A program made the position numbers and the translations under genes. A stretch of DNA of 38,481 nucleotides from an uncultured Clostridia bacterium. GTDB taxonomy: Bacteria; Bacillota; Clostridia; TANB77; CAG-508. The stretch lies in NCBI GenBank assembly GCA_947629555.1, contig CANRED010000011.1, positions 1-38,481 on the forward strand, read 5' to 3'. The notes beneath the pieces are model-generated. The model saw only the letters and a list, made by a program, of their open reading frames with translations. It had not been told where the DNA came from and made no database searches. Within the stretch, counting starts at the first letter, position 1; the number at the start of each line of letters is the position of its first letter. Positions 34,085 to 38,481 of this stretch are shown in pieces.

Positions 34085-34765
34085 ATGAAAAAGTATGTAT
34101 GTGAATTCATTGGAACAGCAGTACTTGTATTATTTGGTTGTGGAAGTGCTGCAATTGCTGGTGAAACATTAGGAACATTAGGAATTGCTTTAGCATTTGG
34201 ATTATCTATTATAGCTATGGCATATGTTATAGGAAATATATCAGGATGTCATATTAATCCTGCTGTATCATTAGCTATGCTAATCAATAAAAAGATAACA
34301 GTAAAAGATTTCATCTGTTATGTTATTGCACAAGTATTAGGTGCTATATTAGGAATTGGAATTTTATATTACATTATGACTTGTAGTGGACTAGACATAG
34401 CAACACAAGGATTAGGAGCTAATGGATTTGATGCTGCTTCTAGTGTTAATTTAAATATGATGGGAGCAATTTTAGTTGAAGTTGTTCTTACATTTGTATT
34501 TATTTATACAATATTAGGAGTAACCTCAGATGAAAATAAATCTTCTGTTTCAGGTATTGTTATAGGATTAACATTAGCTTTTGTACATATTATGGGAATT
34601 CCTTTAACAGGAACATCTGTAAACCCAGCTAGAAGTTTAGCTCCAGCTTTATTCTTAGGCGGAGAAGCTTTATCACAAGTTTGGGTATTTATTGTAGCTC
34701 CATTTATAGGTTCTGCAATAGCTGCAATTGTATTTAAATTCTTAAACAAAGAAGAAAAAGCATAA
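34085..34765 (+). CDS. MIP-family aquaporin (AqpZ-like)
   Basis: The 226-residue membrane protein has six helices in two inverted halves, each with an Asn-Pro-Ala loop: GCHINPAVSLA (about 57-67) and TSVNPARSLAPALF near the end. Ser rather than Asp after the second NPAR favours a water channel over a GlpF-type glycerol facilitator. No glycerol genes are adjacent. It has its own promoter and terminator and is therefore monocistronic. Confidence 0.92.
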   Translation: MKKYVCEFIGTAVLVLFGCGSAAIAGETLGTLGIALAFGLSIIAMAYVIGNISGCHINPAVSLAMLINKKITVKDFICYVIAQVLGAILGIGILYYIMTCSGLDIATQGLGANGFDAASSVNLNMMGAILVEVVLTFVFIYTILGVTSDENKSSVSGIVIGLTLAFVHIMGIPLTGTSVNPARSLAPALFLGGEALSQVWVFIVAPFIGSAIAAIVFKFLNKEEKA

Positions 34766-34789
34766 ATTTTTATTTTAAAATTTAATAAT

Positions 34790-34834
34790 AAAAACGACAA
34801 AATTCAATTTAATATTAGAATTTTGTCGTTTTTT
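34790..34834 (+). terminator. terminator of the aquaporin gene
   Basis: AAAAACGACAAAATTC pairs with GAATTTTGTCGTTTTTT, followed by T. Confidence 0.9.
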
Positions 34835-34884
34835 CGTTGAAGCGGACATCGTACTTATATATAACCTTTTGTATATATAGGGGA

Positions 34885-34922
34885 AAGAGCCGAATCCTTA
34901 ATGGAAACGGCTCTCCTTTTTT
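34885..34922. terminator. second terminator before convergent purB
   Basis: GAGCCG (34887-34892) pairs with CGGCTC (34908-34913) followed by CC and six T on the plus strand. On the minus strand it is the first hairpin past purB and may end that transcript. Confidence 0.7.
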
Positions 34923-34946
34923 CAATAAAACAACTAAATTAGAACT

Positions 34947-36353
34947 TTACAATTCATCTTCCACAATTCTGCTTGCAAGACCAATATAGCTAGAAGGAGT
35001 AAGAGCAAGAAGTGTTGACTTATCTTCATCAGAAATCACATTCAAAGATTTTATAAACTCCTGAATAGATTCCTTAGAAATATTCTTTCCTCTTGTTAGT
35101 TCCTTCAACTGGTTGTAAGCATCGGGAATACCATACTTACGAAGTACAGTTTGAATTGGTTCTGCTAAGACTTCCCATTTGCTGTCCAAATCAGAAGAAA
35201 TCTTATCTGTATTGACTGCAACCTTTTTCAAGCCACCGATTGTTTGCTCAATAGCCTGAATAGAATAGCCAAATGCAAGTCCGATATTTCTCTGTAAAGA
35301 AGAATCGGAAAGGTCTCTCTGCATACGAGAACGAGGAAGCTCATCAGAAAGTACAGAACAAATGCCGTTACTCATTTTGATGTTGGCTTCGCTATTCTCA
35401 AAGCGAATAGGATTGACTTTGTGAGGCATAGTACTGCTACCAACCTCAGTTTTAACTGCAATCTGCTTAAAATACTCCATACTGATATACAGCCACATAT
35501 CCAAATCAAAGTCCCTAAGAACATTGTTGAAATGTCGAATACTATCAAGAATATGGCAGACATAGTCGTGGCTTTCAATCTGGGTCGTTACAGGATTAAA
35601 CTCAAGTCCTAGATATTCCTCAATGAAACACTTAGCCAGTAAAGGCCAGTTTTCATTCGGAAATGCAACAGAAATTGCTGCATAATTGCCGGTCGCACCG
35701 TTGAATTTTGCACAAGCCTTAATGGATTTGATATTTTCCAGAGACTTCTTCAAACGATACGAGTAAACAGTCATTTCCTTACCAACAGTTGTAGGAGTTG
35801 CAGGCTGCCCATGCGTGTGTGCAAGCATAGCTGTGTTAGCATGATCGATTGCGATTTCAGAAATCTTATCAATCAGTTGCTCAGCAGCAGGAATCCATAC
35901 TTCTGAAATAGCAGTAGAAATCATGTTAGCATAAGAAGGATTAGTAATGTCCTCAGAAGTGCAACCAATATGCACGAAGCTGACAAGACTATCCATTCCC
36001 ATTTCCTTGAGCTTTTCAGCTACAAAGAGTTCAACAGATTTCACATCGTGGTTAGTAACCGATTCGATTTCCTTAACTCTTACATAAGAGGCATCAGAAA
36101 AATCAGTATAAATCGCCATGATTTCAGGAAGTCTGTCAATGTCGAAGGCATCCAAAATGTCTGAGCCGTTGACATTCTCAAGCAAGAACTTGAGCCAATA
36201 TACTTCCACCTTAACCCTGTTTTTCACCAGAGCATATTCTGAGAAGTAGGGAGCTAATTTCTCACCAATCTGAGAGTACCGTCCATCTAAAGGGCCTAAT
36301 GCGAAGTGCTTTGCAGAAATATTTTCTGCTAAAATTGAGTTGTCTCTTGTCAT
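34947..36353 (-). CDS. purB: adenylosuccinate lyase, probably imported
   Basis: PurB cleaves SAICAR and adenylosuccinate in purine synthesis. The 468 residues carry the superfamily signature GSSTMPHKVNP, THGQPATPTT and TNHDVKS, and resemble the long E. coli-type enzyme rather than the shorter Bacillus type. The DNA is distinctly richer in G+C, with more CTG/CAG/AAG/TCC codons than its neighbours, so it looks like a transfer. It contains the window's only in-frame CGG Arg codon that must be read as Arg (36281-36279), in the conserved Asp-Gly-Arg-Tyr near the N-terminus. A cell that decodes CGGN as Gly would shift frame there. AAAGGGG precedes ATG. Confidence 0.93.
   Translation of the reverse strand: MTRDNSILAENISAKHFALGPLDGRYSQIGEKLAPYFSEYALVKNRVKVEVYWLKFLLENVNGSDILDAFDIDRLPEIMAIYTDFSDASYVRVKEIESVTNHDVKSVELFVAEKLKEMGMDSLVSFVHIGCTSEDITNPSYANMISTAISEVWIPAAEQLIDKISEIAIDHANTAMLAHTHGQPATPTTVGKEMTVYSYRLKKSLENIKSIKACAKFNGATGNYAAISVAFPNENWPLLAKCFIEEYLGLEFNPVTTQIESHDYVCHILDSIRHFNNVLRDFDLDMWLYISMEYFKQIAVKTEVGSSTMPHKVNPIRFENSEANIKMSNGICSVLSDELPRSRMQRDLSDSSLQRNIGLAFGYSIQAIEQTIGGLKKVAVNTDKISSDLDSKWEVLAEPIQTVLRKYGIPDAYNQLKELTRGKNISKESIQEFIKSLNVISDEDKSTLLALTPSSYIGLASRIVEDEL
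36279..36281 (-). other. in-frame CGG Arg codon in purB
   Basis: Reading: GAT GGA CGG TAC TCT CAG. Arg is required by family alignment (Asp-Gly-Arg-Tyr). It is the single counter-example to the CGGN-as-Gly pattern in this window. Confidence 0.9.
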
Positions 36354-36592
36354 AAGGTATTTCCCCTTTCTAAAAGTTATTTAACTATTGCCTTCCTAGT
36401 AGTATTCCTAAATTTAGAAATTTAATAGTTATTGAGACAACAATAGTTTATCACAATTTACATAAAAAGTAAATAATTTTTCAAAACCCGTATTACTTTT
36501 TAAGCATTTTTTTATAACTTCTCTAATATTTTTGCCAATGTGATAATGGACTTTATTTGCATTCTTTTCGGATTTTATATTATCTTTATATC

Positions 36593-36630
36593 AAAATCAT
36601 CCTTTCATTATAAATTTAGGATGATTTTTT
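36593..36630 (+). terminator. terminator-like hairpin upstream of the BRO/DinD-like gene
   Basis: AAAATCATCCT pairs with AGGATGATTTTTT around a 14-base loop. It lies in the 395-base gap between divergent purB and the DinD-like gene, where no gene is being ended, so it may be a relic of the purB insertion or an attenuator. The rest of this gap is AT-rich sequence in which I see no gene. Confidence 0.6.
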
Positions 36631-36748
36631 GCAAAAGAAAAAATAAATTACCAAAAAATCATATATAAATGTTGTAAACAGAACTAATGTTTGATATAAT
36701 TATCTATAATTATTAATGATTTATATTTTTAAGAAAGGAGAATTTATA

Positions 36749-37618
36749 TTGGAAAACAATAAGTTAGATACAATTTCAAATTTATTTGAAGGTAAAGAAA
36801 TTAGAAGTATTTGGGATTCAGATAAAGGAGATTATTATTTTAGTGTTGTTGATGTTATATCAGCATTAACAGATAGTAAAATTCCTAAAAGATATTGGTC
36901 TGATTTAAAAAGAAAATTAATTGAAGAAGGTAGTCAGTTGTACGAAAATATCGTACAACTAAAAATGACATCGAAAAAAGATGGAAAAAATTATCTAACT
37001 GATACATTAGATACAAAAGGGATTCTAAGACTTATTGAATCCGTTCCAAGCAGTAAAGCAGAACCATTTAAACTATGGCTTGCACAAATGGGGAGTGATA
37101 GAATTGATGAAATATTTGACCCTGAAATTGCTATAAATAGAGCTATTAATTATTATAGAAATAGAGGATATTCTGATAAATGGATTGAAAGAAGATTAAA
37201 AGGTATTTTAGACAGAAACAAATTAACAGATATATGGAAGGAAAATGGAATAAAGGGAAATCTTGAATATGCTATATTAACTAATGAAATTTATAAAAGT
37301 TGGTCAGGAATGAAAGCTAATGAATATAAAGAATATAAAAATATTAGAAAGGAATCTCTAAGAGACAACATGACTGATATGGAAATAGCTTTGACTGATT
37401 TAGGAGAAATAGCAACAAGAGAACTAGCAAAAGAGCATAGACCTTATGGATTAGAAGAAAATAAAAAAGTGGCAAAAATGGGTGGTCATGCTGCAAAAGT
37501 TGCAAGAGAAGATATAGAAAAAAATTTAGGAAAAACTGTTATTAGTAACAAAAACTCCTTAAATTATAAATATATAAACCAAAAACAATTAAGTAAAGGT
37601 AAAAATAAAAAGAATTGA
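36749..37618 (+). CDS. BRO-N domain protein, DinD-like
   Basis: The 289-residue protein has an N-terminal BRO-N/antirepressor-like DNA-binding domain (GKEIRSIWDSDKGDYYFSVVDV...YWSDLKRKL, to about residue 110). The end, MGGHAAKVAREDIEKNLGKTVISNKNSL, matches DNA-damage-inducible protein D and related phage-derived proteins. It is probably a DNA-binding regulator of mobile-element origin; the target is unknown. I chose TTG at 36749 because AAAGGAG (36734-36740) lies eight bases before it. An ATG at 36716 would place that site inside the gene. Confidence 0.78.
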   Translation: MENNKLDTISNLFEGKEIRSIWDSDKGDYYFSVVDVISALTDSKIPKRYWSDLKRKLIEEGSQLYENIVQLKMTSKKDGKNYLTDTLDTKGILRLIESVPSSKAEPFKLWLAQMGSDRIDEIFDPEIAINRAINYYRNRGYSDKWIERRLKGILDRNKLTDIWKENGIKGNLEYAILTNEIYKSWSGMKANEYKEYKNIRKESLRDNMTDMEIALTDLGEIATRELAKEHRPYGLEENKKVAKMGGHAAKVAREDIEKNLGKTVISNKNSLNYKYINQKQLSKGKNKKN

Positions 37619-37729
37619 TATATGAATGCCATTATTGAAAAAATCAATGTGTAAAATGGACTGAATAATGAAGATATATTTAAAGATTTTCTTCATTGAG
37701 TAAAATTAGTAATTAGAATCACACTACTA

Positions 37730-38083
37730 TTATATTTTTGATTTTACTGTATTCAAACTAGATATTAGCATTTTTTTTATAGATAAGCATTCATTTAATA
37801 ATTCATTAAAATATTTTTCATCTATATATTCTGTTTTTTCTAACAAATGCAGCCAATATTCTGTTTCTGCACATTCCTTTAAAGATATATGCAATTTCGA
37901 AACAAAGTCTGGTTTACTACTTGCATAATTTGCTTCATTGATATTTGCACCTATACTAGTTGCACTTCTAGTAATTTGTTTAGAAATAATTGTTTCTTTT
38001 TTTTCTTTTAATAAAAATTTTTGTAGTTTTATAATTTTAGATGCGAAATTTAAAGAATGTTCTAATAATGGGTTATTTTTCAT
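37730..38083 (-). CDS. four-helix bundle protein (23S rRNA intervening-sequence type)
   Basis: The 117-residue, all-helical protein has the family signature ITRSATSIGANINEANYASSK followed by KLHISLKECAETEYWLHLL. These proteins are often encoded in rRNA intervening sequences or as stand-alone genes, sometimes near retroelements; the function is unknown. GAAAGG lies before ATG. A promoter about 260 bases upstream on the same strand may serve it. Confidence 0.85.
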   Translation of the reverse strand: MKNNPLLEHSLNFASKIIKLQKFLLKEKKETIISKQITRSATSIGANINEANYASSKPDFVSKLHISLKECAETEYWLHLLEKTEYIDEKYFNELLNECLSIKKMLISSLNTVKSKI

Positions 38084-38165
38084 AGAATAAAACCTTTCTT
38101 CTGGAGTTAGATAAAAGCATATATCGAATAATAAAAATTTAATGATTTAAAATTTGTATTTTTAA

Positions 38166-38293
38166 TGAATAATGAAGAATTAATAATGAATAGTGAATAA
38201 TTCCAAATGTGCTTCTCTATAAATTAGAGATTATTCATTATTAATTATTCACTATTAACTATTCATTGCAATGTGAATGCATTGCACATTTGG
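38166..38293. repeat. large inverted repeat built of heptad runs
   Basis: GAATAAT-type heptads on one strand (from 38166) face ATTATTC/ATTCACT heptads on the other (38231-38268). CCAAATGTGC (38204) recurs inverted as GCACATTTGG (38284). It sits in the leader of the four-helix-bundle gene. Confidence 0.6.
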
Positions 38294-38348
38294 AGGCGTT
38301 GCCCAGTTCGACTAGAAAAGTACGTCTCCTCTCTTTATTGATATGACT

Positions 38349-38377
38349 ATAATACACCATTTTTTTATTTTTGTCAA
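38349..38377 (-). promoter_or_regulatory. sigma-A promoter facing the four-helix-bundle gene
   Basis: On the minus strand TTGACA (38377-38372), 17 bases, TATTAT (38354-38349). The transcript would run through the inverted repeat into the gene ending at 37730. Confidence 0.7.
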
Positions 38378-38383
38378 GGGGCG

Positions 38384-38456
38384 TGTTAATGTAGTGTTAA
38401 TGTATATGAAAGAAATGTGATAATGTCTTAAGTAAAGAAATGAGAAAATGTCCCAA
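38384..38456. mobile_element. possible insertion-sequence end
   Basis: TGTTAATGTA occurs twice (38384, 38396). Then a 25-base unit, AGAAATGTGATAATGTC and AGAAATGAGAAAATGTC, occurs twice. Multiple short direct repeats of this kind at an element tip are typical of IS21-like ends, where the transposase binds. The transposase would lie beyond the window, so this is tentative. Confidence 0.35.
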
Positions 38457-38481
38457 CTAAAAAATATTTGTTCTCTTAAAT

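Overview
The window is AT-rich DNA from a spore-forming, low-GC Firmicute, most likely an anaerobic gut-type Clostridia. The grounds are the spore genes (spoIIR, spmA, spmB, an alpha/beta-type SASP, a sleB/ypeB germination pair), perfect sigma-A promoters, strong GGAGG ribosome binding sites, a giant 2-hydroxyacyl-CoA dehydratase activator-type protein, and a codon choice dominated by AGA/AAA/TTA. I do not name a species.

Layout. 1-4700: tRNA-Lys(CTT) and a heterodimeric ABC exporter. 4790-6030: a possible type I toxin-antitoxin module and a secreted CAP/SCP protein. 6085-12818: a 1442-residue activase-like protein (minus), then murA and a WalJ/YycJ-type hydrolase (plus). 12900-15750: a small peptide ORF, the operon spoIIR-spmA-spmB (minus), and an unknown conserved-looking protein. 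15900-19590: yqeK, murF-ddl and a SASP. 19800-23200: ypeB, sleB and a GT28 glycosyltransferase. 23420-27220: comM-dprA-yraN-ldhA. 27280-28350: a YhcC-type radical SAM protein. 28700-33890: a surface-protein locus whose first gene ends in a GC-rich segment resembling a diversity-generating-retroelement variable region, followed by a 1383-residue repeat protein. 34085-38481: aquaporin, a GC-richer purB that looks imported, a BRO/DinD-like protein, a four-helix-bundle protein, and what may be the end of an insertion sequence.

The main observation concerns decoding. Six conserved genes (spmA, spmB, murF, comM, dprA and the radical SAM gene) appear frameshifted, at nine places in total. Every one has the same form: a single extra C directly before a conserved glycine codon, so the zero-frame codon is CGG and the following base completes the quadruplet CGGN. 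Reading CGGN as one glycine, or skipping the C, restores full-length proteins of normal family length with intact motifs, including the ComM Walker A loop (two quadruplets three bases apart) and the radical SAM cysteine motif (two quadruplets). In the genes that are already intact I found dozens of CGG trinucleotides but none in the reading frame, although CGT, CGA and CGC are used as Arg codons. The one in-frame CGG, in the conserved Asp-Gly-Arg-Tyr motif of purB, sits in the gene whose composition looks foreign. The simplest reading is that CGG is no longer an ordinary Arg codon here and CGGN is decoded as glycine by a +1 or four-base mechanism. A systematic sequencing artefact is the alternative to exclude.

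The intergenic DNA carries a short dispersed repeat family (GTAGGG...CCG hairpins with compensating arm changes). Two tandem copies lie in frame inside the radical SAM gene. It also carries GAATAAT-like heptad runs, three long inverted-repeat elements, an (AC)18 microsatellite inside a small His-Thr repeat ORF, and many clear terminators.
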